A stretch of 64,000 bases of DNA from Chryseobacterium camelliae (GTDB taxonomy: Bacteria > Bacteroidota > Bacteroidia > Flavobacteriales > Weeksellaceae): NCBI RefSeq assembly GCF_002770595.1, contig NZ_CP022986.1, forward strand, positions 2,232,001 to 2,296,000, written 5' to 3'. Below, one piece after another: positions 23,885 to 33,900 of the stretch (positions are counted from its first letter, which is position 1; each line of letters begins with the position of its first letter). A program made the position numbers and the translations under genes. The notes below the pieces were generated by a model. That model saw nothing but the letters and a program-made list of their open reading frames with translations, was not told where the DNA came from and searched no databases.

Positions 23885-25168
23885 ATGATTAAAGTAATTC
23901 ATAAACAAAAATCAAAATGGCTGATAGGCTTATTGCTGATGTGCAGCCATTGGGCAATGGCACAACAAAACAATTCATTGACCCTTGACCACTGCCTTGA
24001 AATGGCAAAACAGAATTATCCTTTGATAAAGCAGTACACGCTGATAGAAAAGACAAAGGAATATTCTATTGCCAACGCTCAAAAAGGGGTTTTACCTCAA
24101 TTCAATATAGCAGGACAGGCAACCTATCAATCGGCTGTTACCCAAGTCCCGATTTCATTGCCCAATGTGGATATTCCTACAATGAGCAAAGACCAATACA
24201 GGTTATATGGCGAGGTATCGCAGTCCATTACCGACCTGTTTACCGTTAAAGACCAAAAGGAATATATCAATGCCAATTCGGAAATAGAAACACAAAAAAC
24301 AGAAGTGGAACTATACAAGCTAAGGGAACGCATCAACAACCTTTATTTCGGAATATTATTGATTGATGCCCAAATCCAGCAGACCGAACTACTTAAAAAG
24401 GATATTAAAAGCGGCATCGAAAAAACCAATGTAGCCATTGCCAACGGCGTAGCATTGAAAAGCACAGCCGACAACCTGAAAGCCGAGTTGCTGAAAGCAG
24501 ACCAGCGCACCATTGAACTGAAAGCCACACGCAAAGGCTATGCCGATATGCTGGCTTTGTTCATCGGCAAGTCGATTGATGAAAATACCGTTCTTGAAAA
24601 ACCACATAGGCAAATGCTTACACCCACAATCAACCGCCCCGAACTGAAACTTTACGACTTACAGAAAAAATCCTTTGACGTACAGGAAAAGCTGATTACC
24701 GCTAAAAACCTGCCTCGTTTGAGTGCATTTTTTCAAGGCGGTTTTGGCAGACCTGGTTTGAATATGCTGGATAATGATTTTCAAGGTTACTATATCGGTG
24801 GTTTACGGTTGAGTTGGAACATTACAGGTTTCTATACTTATAAGAACGAAAAGAAAATGCTTGCTAACAATCAAAGTTTGATAGACATACAACGAGAAAC
24901 TTTTTTGTTCAATACCAACCTCACATTGAAACAGCAAAACGCTGATATAACCAAAATGCAGGATTTGATTGAAACCGATAAGAGCATTGTTATACTTCGT
25001 GAAAGCGTAAAGAACACCACACAAAATCAACTTACTTATGGTACGGCAACCACAAACGATTACCTCATTGCGGTAAATGCCGAAGACCAGGCGAAGCAAA
25101 GTTTGATTTTACACGAAATACAGCTTTTAATGACAGAGTACAACGCTCAAACAACAGCAGGAAATTAG
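23885..25168 (+). CDS. TolC-family outer-membrane efflux protein
   Basis: 427 aa. Signal peptide up to about residue 27 (WAMAQQ), then two long helical-hairpin repeats of the OEP family (LTLDHCLEMAKQNYPLIKQY marks the first). It supplies the outer-membrane duct for the ABC pump encoded downstream; E. coli ybhGFSR lacks its own TolC gene, so the module here is self-contained. It is followed 22 bp later by the adaptor gene. Intact. Confidence 0.88.
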   Translation: MIKVIHKQKSKWLIGLLLMCSHWAMAQQNNSLTLDHCLEMAKQNYPLIKQYTLIEKTKEYSIANAQKGVLPQFNIAGQATYQSAVTQVPISLPNVDIPTMSKDQYRLYGEVSQSITDLFTVKDQKEYINANSEIETQKTEVELYKLRERINNLYFGILLIDAQIQQTELLKKDIKSGIEKTNVAIANGVALKSTADNLKAELLKADQRTIELKATRKGYADMLALFIGKSIDENTVLEKPHRQMLTPTINRPELKLYDLQKKSFDVQEKLITAKNLPRLSAFFQGGFGRPGLNMLDNDFQGYYIGGLRLSWNITGFYTYKNEKKMLANNQSLIDIQRETFLFNTNLTLKQQNADITKMQDLIETDKSIVILRESVKNTTQNQLTYGTATTNDYLIAVNAEDQAKQSLILHEIQLLMTEYNAQTTAGN

Positions 25169-25190
25169 TAACAATAAAAAAAGTAGAACA

Positions 25191-26093
25191 ATGTATAAAA
25201 TAAAAACAATCGCATTGATAGCAAGCATCGCAACAGTGCTTACTGCTTGCAACAATAACAAAGTTTCATTTGATGCTTCGGGAAGTTTTGAGGCAGAAGA
25301 AACCATTATTTCATCGGAAGCCACAGGCACAATCAAGCAGTTCAGCATCGAAGAGGGGCAAACATTGGAAGCAGGACAAACCATTGGCTACATAGACAGC
25401 TTGCAGTTGTATCTGAAGAAAAAGCAGTTGGAAGCACAGGTTACAGCCATTTTGGGGAAAAAGCCCAATATACCTGTTCAGCTATCTGCCTTGCAGGAAC
25501 AGCTTAGAACGGCTGAAAGAGAAAGGACAAGAGTTGCTAATTTGGTAAAAGGCGATGCAGCCACACCCAAACAGTTAGATGACATCAACGCACAGATTGA
25601 AGTATTGAAAAAACAAATCGAAGCACAAAAATCAACGTTGAGCATTTCAAGCGAGGGCTTAGGCAAAGACGTTGTGCCATTGCAGGTGCAGATTGAGCAA
25701 CTGAACGACCAGCTTGCAAAATGCTATATCATAAATCCCGCAAGTGGAACGGTACTTTCCAAATATGCCGAAGCCAACGAAATGACGTCAGCGGGAAAAC
25801 CGCTTTACAAAATCGCCAATTTATCCAACATTATTTTGAGGGTTTACATCACAGGCGACCAACTACCACAGGCAAAATTGAACCAAACAGTAAAAGTGCT
25901 TACCGATGACGGCAAAGGCGGTTACAAAGAAACCGCAGGTACAATCATTTGGATAAACGACAAAGCGGAGTTTACACCCAAAACCATTCAGACCAAAGAC
26001 GAAAGGGCAAATATGGTATATGCCGTGAAGATAAAAGTTAAAAATGACGGTTTATACAAAGTAGGTATGTATGGCGAAATAAAATTCCAATAG
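25191..26093 (+). CDS. HlyD/YbhG-like periplasmic adaptor lipoprotein
   Basis: 300 aa. The lipobox LTAC with Cys20 suggests anchoring to a membrane. The order is lipoyl half-motif (EATGTIKQFSIEEGQTLEAG), a coiled-coil hairpin (about 80-165), the second lipoyl half (NPASGTVLSKYAEANEMTSA) and a beta-barrel domain. It bridges the ABC permeases and the TolC-like protein. It overlaps none of its neighbours and is 2 bp from the ATPase gene. Confidence 0.88.
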   Translation: MYKIKTIALIASIATVLTACNNNKVSFDASGSFEAEETIISSEATGTIKQFSIEEGQTLEAGQTIGYIDSLQLYLKKKQLEAQVTAILGKKPNIPVQLSALQEQLRTAERERTRVANLVKGDAATPKQLDDINAQIEVLKKQIEAQKSTLSISSEGLGKDVVPLQVQIEQLNDQLAKCYIINPASGTVLSKYAEANEMTSAGKPLYKIANLSNIILRVYITGDQLPQAKLNQTVKVLTDDGKGGYKETAGTIIWINDKAEFTPKTIQTKDERANMVYAVKIKVKNDGLYKVGMYGEIKFQ

Positions 26094-26095
26094 CA

Positions 26096-27010
26096 ATGGC
26101 AGACGTTGTATTAAATAACATTGTAAAGACCTACAATAAAGGCGAAGTAAAGGCAGTAAACGATGTTTCTTTTGAGGTAAACAAGGGCGAATTGTTTGGC
26201 TTGATTGGAGCAGACGGAGCAGGAAAAACAAGCATTTTCCGCATACTTACTACGCTATTGCTTCCCGATAGCGGTACGGCTTCCGTAAATGGTTTTGACG
26301 TAGTAAAAGACTATAAAGCCATTCGCAAAAATGTAGGTTATATGCCCGGCAAATTTTCATTGTATCAAGATTTATCAGTAGAGGAAAACCTCAACTTTTT
26401 TGCAACCGTATTCAATACCACCGTTGCGGAAAATTACGATTTGGTAAAGGATATTTATGTACAGTTAGAGCCGTTTAAAAATCGAAGAGCAGGAAAATTG
26501 TCTGGTGGTATGAAGCAGAAACTGGCTTTGTGTTGTGCTTTAATTCATCGCCCAACAGTATTGTTTTTAGACGAGCCGACCACAGGCGTAGATGTAGTTT
26601 CAAGAAAAGAATTTTGGGAAATGCTGAAAGGCTTAAAACAGCAGGGCATTACCATTTTGGTTTCAACCCCTTATATGGACGAAGCCACGCTTTGCGAACG
26701 CATCGCATTGATACAAAACGGCAGCATAATGTCTATTGATACGCCCGATACTATCATCAAACAGTTTCCCGACAAGTTGTTTGCAGTAAAGGCAAACGAT
26801 ATGGGTAAACTCTTGAATGCTTTGCGAAACAACACACAGATAAAAAGTTGTTTTTCATTTGGCGACTTTCATCACATCACGTTTCAAAATGATAATGAGC
26901 GTTCACAAAATGAACTGATACAAACCTTGCAGGAAGCCGATTTTCAAGACATTGAACTCAAACACATCACACCAAGCATTGAAGATTGCTTTATAAATCT
27001 GATGAACTGA
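26096..27010 (+). CDS. ABC transporter ATPase 1 (YbhF N-half-like)
   Basis: 304 aa. Walker A GADGAGKT (38-45, an unusual Asp where Asn is normal), signature LSGGMKQK, Walker B VLFLDEPTTGVD, and a C-terminal extension of about 80 residues. E. coli YbhF is one protein with two ATPase domains; here the halves are separate genes, this one being the N-terminal type. It energises drug or ion export with the two permeases downstream. The next gene starts 1 bp after its stop. Confidence 0.88.
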   Translation: MADVVLNNIVKTYNKGEVKAVNDVSFEVNKGELFGLIGADGAGKTSIFRILTTLLLPDSGTASVNGFDVVKDYKAIRKNVGYMPGKFSLYQDLSVEENLNFFATVFNTTVAENYDLVKDIYVQLEPFKNRRAGKLSGGMKQKLALCCALIHRPTVLFLDEPTTGVDVVSRKEFWEMLKGLKQQGITILVSTPYMDEATLCERIALIQNGSIMSIDTPDTIIKQFPDKLFAVKANDMGKLLNALRNNTQIKSCFSFGDFHHITFQNDNERSQNELIQTLQEADFQDIELKHITPSIEDCFINLMN

Positions 27011-27011
27011 T

Positions 27012-27758
27012 ATGACAAACGAAGTAGTAATAAAAACAGAGAAATTAACCAAGCGTTTTGGCGATTTCATCGCTACAAACGAAGTTACGTTTGAAGTGTA
27101 CGAAGGGGAAATTTTCGGTTTCTTAGGTGCAAACGGTGCAGGAAAAACAACCGCAATGAAAATGCTTTGCGGGCTTTCCAAACCCTCATCGGGCAATGCT
27201 ACCATTGCAGGTTTTGACATTTACAAGCAGACCGAAGAAATTAAAAAGAACATCGGTTATATGAGCCAAAAATTTTCATTGTACGAAGATTTAACGGTAA
27301 TAGAAAATATTCAATTCTTTGGCGGTATTTATGGTTTATCCGATAAGCAACTAAACGCAAAAAGCAATGAACTGATTGAAACATTGGGATTGCAGAGCGA
27401 AGCAAAAAAATTAGTGGCTTCTTTGCCTTTGGGTTGGAAACAGAAATTAGCGTTTTCAGTTGCCGTAATACACGAACCTAAAATTGTGTTTTTAGATGAA
27501 CCCACAGGAGGCGTTGACCCTGTAACAAGACGGCAGTTTTGGGATTTGATTTATTCGGCAGCCGATAGAGGTATTACCATTTTCGTAACTACCCACTATA
27601 TGGACGAAGCCGAATACTGCAACCGTATTTCTATGATGGTGGACGGAGTAATAAAAGCATTGGACACACCTGCCAATTTAAAACAACAATATTCAGCCGC
27701 TTCAATGGACGATGTATTTTATAAGTTGGCAAGAGGAGCAAAACGAAAATCAGATTAA
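27012..27758 (+). CDS. ABC transporter ATPase 2 (YbhF C-half-like)
   Basis: 248 aa. Walker A GANGAGKT (39-46) and Walker B IVFLDEPTGGVD are canonical, but the LSGGQ signature is replaced by SLPLGWKQKLAF. That variant is a feature of the second ATPase half of YbhF-type proteins, so it supports the split-YbhF reading and suggests one of the two composite ATP sites is degenerate. It ends 2 bp before the first permease. Confidence 0.88.
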   Translation: MTNEVVIKTEKLTKRFGDFIATNEVTFEVYEGEIFGFLGANGAGKTTAMKMLCGLSKPSSGNATIAGFDIYKQTEEIKKNIGYMSQKFSLYEDLTVIENIQFFGGIYGLSDKQLNAKSNELIETLGLQSEAKKLVASLPLGWKQKLAFSVAVIHEPKIVFLDEPTGGVDPVTRRQFWDLIYSAADRGITIFVTTHYMDEAEYCNRISMMVDGVIKALDTPANLKQQYSAASMDDVFYKLARGAKRKSD

Positions 27759-27760
27759 AG

Positions 27761-28867
27761 ATGAAACAGTTTTTATCATTTGTAAGAAAAGAATTTTATC
27801 ACGTATTCCGTGATAGCAAAACGCTGTTAATGCTATTCGGCTTGCCTATAGTGCAGATTGTGCTGTTTGGTTTTGCACTCACAAACGAAATCAAAAATTC
27901 CAAAATAGTTATTTGCGATTATGCAAAAGATGAAGCCACACAACAAATCATCAACAAGATAGAAGCAAGCAGGAATTTTGAAATTCAGAAAGCATTAATG
28001 AGCCACAAACAGATTGAAGAAGCCTTTAAGGAAGGAAACACAAAATTGGCAATTATTTTTCCTACCAATTTCAATAAAGACTTATTGCACTTAAATCAGG
28101 CACAAGTTCAGATTATTGCCGATGCTTCCGACCCCAACACTGCCAACACATTAACTAATTACGCAACCAATATCATTATGGATTATCAGCAGGAGTTGAT
28201 GAAAAACAATGCAATGCCATTCCGTATAGTTCCCGAACTGCGGATGTTGTACAATCCCGAATTGAAAGGAGCAACCAACTTTGTGCCAGGCGTAATGGCA
28301 TTGGTGCTAATGCTGATTTGTGTGATGATGACTTCCGTTTCCATAGTTCGGGAAAAAGAAACAGGCACAATGGAAGTGCTGTTAGTTTCACCTTTCAATC
28401 CCTTTTTGGTTATCATTTCAAAAGCCATTCCGTATTTGTTTTTGTCGTTAATCAATCTTACGATAATTCTTGTATTAAGCATTACGCTTTTGGATATGCC
28501 TATAAATGGCAGCGTTTTACTACTATTCGCAACAAGCACCTTGTTGATTATTTGTGCTTTGTCTTTGGGCTTATTGATTTCAAACGTAACACAGTCGCAG
28601 CAAGCAGCAATGCTTATTTCAATGATGGGTATGTTAGTACCTACAATGTTATTTACAGGCTTTATGTTCCCTATCGAAAATATGCCTGTTCCGTTGCAGG
28701 TCATTTGTAACCTCATTCCTTCAAAATGGTATTACACCATTGTAAAATCAATAATGATAAAAGGGCTTGGATTTAGTGCTATATGGAAAGAAATATTGGT
28801 GCTTTTCGGAATGACTTGTTTTTTATTGGTAGTGAGCTTCAAAAAATTTAAAACCCGATTGGTATGA
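27761..28867 (+). CDS. ABC-2 type permease 1 (YbhS-like)
   Basis: 368 aa. An N-terminal helix (about 22-42) is followed by a large external domain (about 45-175) and five helices in the C-terminal half (VPGVMALVLMLICVMMTSVS onward). The ABC-2 motif 'VREKETGTMEVLLVSP' is present. It forms the heteromeric channel with the next gene, whose start overlaps its stop by 4 bp. Confidence 0.88.
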   Translation: MKQFLSFVRKEFYHVFRDSKTLLMLFGLPIVQIVLFGFALTNEIKNSKIVICDYAKDEATQQIINKIEASRNFEIQKALMSHKQIEEAFKEGNTKLAIIFPTNFNKDLLHLNQAQVQIIADASDPNTANTLTNYATNIIMDYQQELMKNNAMPFRIVPELRMLYNPELKGATNFVPGVMALVLMLICVMMTSVSIVREKETGTMEVLLVSPFNPFLVIISKAIPYLFLSLINLTIILVLSITLLDMPINGSVLLLFATSTLLIICALSLGLLISNVTQSQQAAMLISMMGMLVPTMLFTGFMFPIENMPVPLQVICNLIPSKWYYTIVKSIMIKGLGFSAIWKEILVLFGMTCFLLVVSFKKFKTRLV

Positions 28868-29985
28868 GAACGCTAAAATTTTTATTGCAAAAAGAGTTCA
28901 AACAAATCTTTCGTAATAAAGCGTTGTTACCGTTGATTTTTGTTGTGCCGATAGTTCAGTTGCTCATACTTCCGTTGGCAGCCGATTACGAAGTAAAGAA
29001 CATCAACATTTCAATCGTTGACCACGACCATTCTACTTATTCGCAACAACTGATTTCAAAAATTACCGCTTCGGGATATTTCCAATTGGCAGATTACGGA
29101 AACTCATTTCAAAGTGCATTTAATCAGATTGAAAAAGATAAATCCGATTTGATTTTGGAAATACCGCAGGGATTTGAAAAGAACTTAGTTCGTGAAAATG
29201 AGCAAAAATTATTTATTGCTGTTAATGCAATCAATGGTGTAAAAGCAGGTTTGGGCGGTGCTTATCTCGCACAGATTATTTCGGCATACAATAATGATAT
29301 TCGCTTGCAATGGGTACAACCCGATAAGTATAATACTGCACCTGTTATTACCGTTGCTTCATCAAATTGGTTCAATCCATTTATGAACTATCGTTTTTTT
29401 ATGGTTCCGGGCATTTTGGTTGTGTTGGTAACAATGGTAGGGGCTTATATGTGTGCATTGAACATTGTAAAAGAAAAAGAAGTCGGCACTATTGAACAAA
29501 TCAACGTTACACCGATTAAGAAATATCAGTTTGTATTAGGCAAGCTCATTCCGTTTTGGGCAATCGGAATGTTAATTTTTAGTATCGGCTTGTTCATTGT
29601 AGCACGTTTTGTTTACGGCATTGTTCCTGTCGGAAGTTTGCTTTTGTTGTATGGTTATTTGTCAATTTATCTGATTGCTTTATTGGGTTTGGGATTACTC
29701 ATTTCCACATTTGCCGAAACACAACAGCAGGCAATGTCGGTAGCCTTTTTCTTCATTATGATTTTTATGCTGATGAGTGGCTTGTTCACTCCGCTTGACG
29801 GAATGCCTCAATGGGCTTACATCATAGCAAAGAGTATTCCTGTAACTTATTTTATTGAGGTAGTACGAATGATAATTTTGAAAGGAAGCGGTTTTTCCGA
29901 CATCAAATATCATTTTATTATTATGATTGGATTTGCTGTTTTATTGAACGGCTTGGCGATTTGGAATTATAAAAAGACGAGTTAG
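28864..29985 (+). CDS. ABC-2 type permease 2 (YbhR-like)
   Basis: 373 aa, same architecture as the preceding permease (external domain about 45-175, then helices), with the coupling motif 'VKEKEVGTIEQINVTP'. It is the second half of the heterodimeric exporter. It is the last gene of the operon and is followed by a strong terminator hairpin at 30020. Confidence 0.88.
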   Translation: MRTLKFLLQKEFKQIFRNKALLPLIFVVPIVQLLILPLAADYEVKNINISIVDHDHSTYSQQLISKITASGYFQLADYGNSFQSAFNQIEKDKSDLILEIPQGFEKNLVRENEQKLFIAVNAINGVKAGLGGAYLAQIISAYNNDIRLQWVQPDKYNTAPVITVASSNWFNPFMNYRFFMVPGILVVLVTMVGAYMCALNIVKEKEVGTIEQINVTPIKKYQFVLGKLIPFWAIGMLIFSIGLFIVARFVYGIVPVGSLLLLYGYLSIYLIALLGLGLLISTFAETQQQAMSVAFFFIMIFMLMSGLFTPLDGMPQWAYIIAKSIPVTYFIEVVRMIILKGSGFSDIKYHFIIMIGFAVLLNGLAIWNYKKTS

Positions 29986-30019
29986 ATGTAATGCTGATTT
30001 TCCTATTCAACAAATAGGA

Positions 30020-30053
30020 AAATGCCTAAATATTATGATTTAGGCATTTTTTT
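30020..30053 (+). terminator. Intrinsic terminator of the efflux operon
   Basis: AAATGCCTAAAT (30020-30031) pairs with ATTTAGGCATTT (30038-30049) and runs into TTTT. A second small hairpin (TTTCCTATT/AATAGGAAA) lies just before it. Confidence 0.88.
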
Positions 30054-30084
30054 AATAACCGGAACATCATCCAATGTAAATTAA

Positions 30085-30906
30085 ATGGACAAATTCTATA
30101 ATGAAATATTACATAAATTAGAAACTGCAATTCAGGAACTGGAGATTGAAACCGACTGCCCGATAAAAAGAATAGAAGCGGTTATAGAGCTTATCATTCA
30201 AAGCCTTGCCGATTTAAAGGAATTTGTATTGAAGCACGACTTTAAAAATATGGAAGAGGAAATCCATTTTTTCAAGTATCAGAAACCTGTTATTGTTTCA
30301 AAGCTCATTTACTACAATTCCATCTATAAAATAGAAACGAGAAGACCGTATGGAAACAAGCGCACCAAGAAATATTTTACCAAAGAACTAAAAAAGCTAA
30401 AAAGGTTCTTTGAGAATAACCTTGATTTTTACAAGTATTACCGCAGTAACAATTCTTTCGTTGACGAGAAGTTTTTTGTACGTGGGAAGCACGATATAAG
30501 GTTATGGTTGGACACTTTTTATTTCGAGGCAGACCACCGCTTTTCTACTTCGCACGATTATAAGGTTGCCAAGATAATTGCCAATGACCTGATACAAGTT
30601 TATTTGGAAGACAGGCTGAATAACATCAATGTGAAAAAGGGTTCGGACAATTCATTGAAATGGACAGCAAGCAAAACAGCACTTACAGAATTGATTTATG
30701 CACTGTACTCCCACGGTGTATTTAACAATGGGAATGCAGACATAAAATTGATAGCTAAAACTTTTGAAGATGCCTTCAATATTGAATTAGGCGATTTTTA
30801 CCACACATTTATGGAACTGAAAGCCCGTAAGATAAACCGGACGAAATTCCTTGACAGCCTGTGTGAAGCACTGATAAAGAAAATGGACGAACAGGACGAA
30901 AAGTAA
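30085..30906 (+). CDS. RteC-family regulator, copy 1
   Basis: 273 aa. The RteC domain covers nearly the whole protein: conserved blocks EEIHFFKYQKPVIVSKLIYY (about 53-72) and FYKYYRSNN, then a C-terminal winged-helix-like part (LKWTASKTALTELIYALYSH). In CTnDOT RteC activates the excision operon. It is transcribed toward, and ends 8 bp from, the convergent methylase-helicase gene. A second RteC gene at 51334 shares the same block pattern, so the element carries two diverged copies. Confidence 0.85.
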   Translation: MDKFYNEILHKLETAIQELEIETDCPIKRIEAVIELIIQSLADLKEFVLKHDFKNMEEEIHFFKYQKPVIVSKLIYYNSIYKIETRRPYGNKRTKKYFTKELKKLKRFFENNLDFYKYYRSNNSFVDEKFFVRGKHDIRLWLDTFYFEADHRFSTSHDYKVAKIIANDLIQVYLEDRLNNINVKKGSDNSLKWTASKTALTELIYALYSHGVFNNGNADIKLIAKTFEDAFNIELGDFYHTFMELKARKINRTKFLDSLCEALIKKMDEQDEK

Positions 30907-30913
30907 ACGACCA

Positions 30914-33900
30914 TTACAATACGCCACGCGACAGATGAACACCTTTCGTCCGTATAATACTTTCCTGAACCTTTGGAGCTTCTTTCTGCTTTTCTACCTG
31001 CTCCGGGACTGCTTCCCCTTGCTTAACAGGTTCTATTGAAAGCTGTATCTTCCTTTCTACGGCTGCCAGTTCCGTTTTAAGTTCACTCAATCGACTTTCT
31101 TTAGACCACGTACCGTTAACCACTTCCTGAAGTATAGGTAGGTCTTTCTGTATTTCAGCGATTTTTTCCTGTTCCTGTTTTACAAAGCCCGGCAGCTTTT
31201 CCAAAGCCCTTAAAAAATTCATTGTGGCAGTTTCAGGGTCCTTTGCCATCAGACCGTTATTGTAGGTGTATTTGATATTTCCCTCGCCCTGTACCAAAAA
31301 GCGGTTTACCCGAATATCCGAACCCTCTTTTTCCGACATTTCTGTTTTGACCAACAGCGTAAAACCATACAAGCTGCCTATCTCTTCATACTGACCTGCG
31401 GTGCGGGCTTTGTCCGCAATCTCGTTCAGCTTCGCACCGATTTGTTTCGGATTTGCATTGGGCGGCAAACCATCCAACAGCACAGGGTTTTCGATTGTAC
31501 CGTCCGAACGCTTTTGGAGGCGTTGCTGTAAGTTTTCCCAGTCTGTACTCATCCGGTTCAAACGGGATTGAGTGCTTTGCAGCATTTCCGTATAATCCTG
31601 CACCTTAAACTTAGCACTGGATTTTGAACGGTTGAAAGCCTGCTTTTCGCTTTCCAGTCCGGCAATTTGTTTTTCCAGTTTGGCTTTATCCAACAGGTCT
31701 GTATTTCCTGACAGGATTGCCACGTATTCTGAAAAGTTCATTCCCGATTTTTCGTCCATACTTCCCTCGTCAATCGTTCTTTTGGTCAGATTGTTGGTCT
31801 TTAACTGGTCGATGAAAAGCTGCTTGTTGTACAGCAGGTTGAACTTGTAACTATCCAACGATTTTTCAACGGCATAGATAATCACATCCACTTTATTATC
31901 GGCGAAGAATTTGGCAATCTCGTTGCCTTTCCGAATTGCCCGCCCGTCCCTTTGGGCAAGGTCAGACGGTCGCCACGGCGTATCTAAATGATGAACGGCA
32001 ACGGCTCTTTTCTGTGCGTTAACGCCAGTTCCGAGCATACTCGTAGAACCGAACAGCACACGGATTTTGCCCTCGTTCATCCCGTTGATAAGTTCCCTAC
32101 GTTGCTTATCATTTTTTGCTTCCTGAATAAACCTTACTTCGTGCGCAGGTATGCCGTGGTCTTCCACGAGCTTGCGTTTGATTTCGGAGTACACATTCCA
32201 TTCGCCCGGCTTATAAGTTCCCAAATCAGAGAAAACGAACTGCGTTCCTTTCTGTGCGTTGAACTGGTTGTAATACTTGGCGATATTTGCCGCACAATGC
32301 GAAGCCTTGTTGTCGGGGTGGTCGTCGTAAATACCGCTTACCATACGCATATCGAGCGACATTTTACGGGCATAGTCCGTAGCAATGAGCATCTTTGCTT
32401 TTTCTTCGCTTTGCGATAGTGGTAATCTTCCGAGCAATGTTGCATCGCCTGTTTTGGCAAATTGCATCAGGCTTTGAATAAAGGCTTCTTGGTCGGGCGT
32501 TGGCGGTATGTTATAAAGGATTTCGTTTTTGTTCGGTCGGTCAATACCAATATCCTTTGCCGTTCTGTAATCCGTGATTTCAGAATAGAACTGCGCCAGT
32601 TCCGGCACTTTGATAAAGTAGCGGAAACGCTCTTTTGCGACAATATTGTTAGCTACCGAAAATTCATAATCGGTCGTTTTCCTTGCATAGATAGCTGCCC
32701 ACGCATCAAAAGAATGAATGCCCTGTTTTTCCAATGCACGGGGACGCAGATATTTGAACAGTAGGTACAGCTCCGTTAATGAATTGCTGATGGTCGTACC
32801 CGAAAGAAAGGTTGCGCCCATATCCGCATTGGTACGCTCCTGAATGGTGCGGATTGCAAAAAGCAGGTTCAGTGCCTTTTGGCTGCCGTCCACGTTACCC
32901 AATCCGGCAACCCGTGTATGACGGGTGTTGAACATCAGGTTTTTGAATTGGTGGCTTTCGTCCACAAACAAATGGTCTATGCCCATCATCTTAAAGTCCA
33001 CAATATCATCTTTGCGGTTTTCAATATCGTGTTGCAGCGTTTTCAGCTTTACTTCAAGATTTTCTTTTCGTTTGATTACCCCGGCGAGCATTCCCCTTGT
33101 CACTTCCTTGCCTTGCGATTTCAGGGCATCGAGGTTGCGCTCTACGCTGTCTAATTCTATTTCGAGGATTTCCTTTTGTATTTCGGGCGATTGAGGTATC
33201 ATTCCGAACTGGTCGTGCGTGAGTATCACACAATCCCAATCGTTGTTTTTAATATCCCCGAAAATGCGCAGGCGTTTTTTAGGCGTAAAATCATCAATAC
33301 CTGGATAAAGGATTTTTGCGTGTGGATAGGCTTTTCGGTAGTCTTCAGCAATAGCAGGTATATTGGCTTTCAGTCCGATTATCATCGGTTTATGGGCTAA
33401 TCCCAAACGCTTCATTTCCTGCGCTGCGGTACACATTATCAGCGTTTTTCCTGCGCCTACTTCGTGGTCGCAGATAGCACCGTTGTTCAGTTTTATCATC
33501 CAAACCGTGTCCTTTTGGCTTGAATACAGGTCTTCAATGCCTGCACCCTTGCGGTCTAATCCCGGAAATTCCTGATGGCTTCCGTCATAGTTCGGGCGAA
33601 CGAAACAGTTAAAGGTGTCGTTGTACTGGTCGGTCAGCCTGTTTTTAAACTCATCGTTCTGTGCGTGTAGCCAGTCGGTAAAAGCGGTACGGATTTCATC
33701 AATCTTGGTGTTCGCCATTTGTATGGCTTCCATATCCCGTACTTTGACCTCTTGGTCGCCAACCATCACTTTTTTGGTTATATCAGGCGTAGTATTGACA
33801 AGGGCGTGTTTGAGCAGGGCAATACCGTCAAATGTTCGGCTTTCCGCTTTGACAGCATATTTTTCCCAAATGTGCATATTGCCCCGATGACATTTCACAG

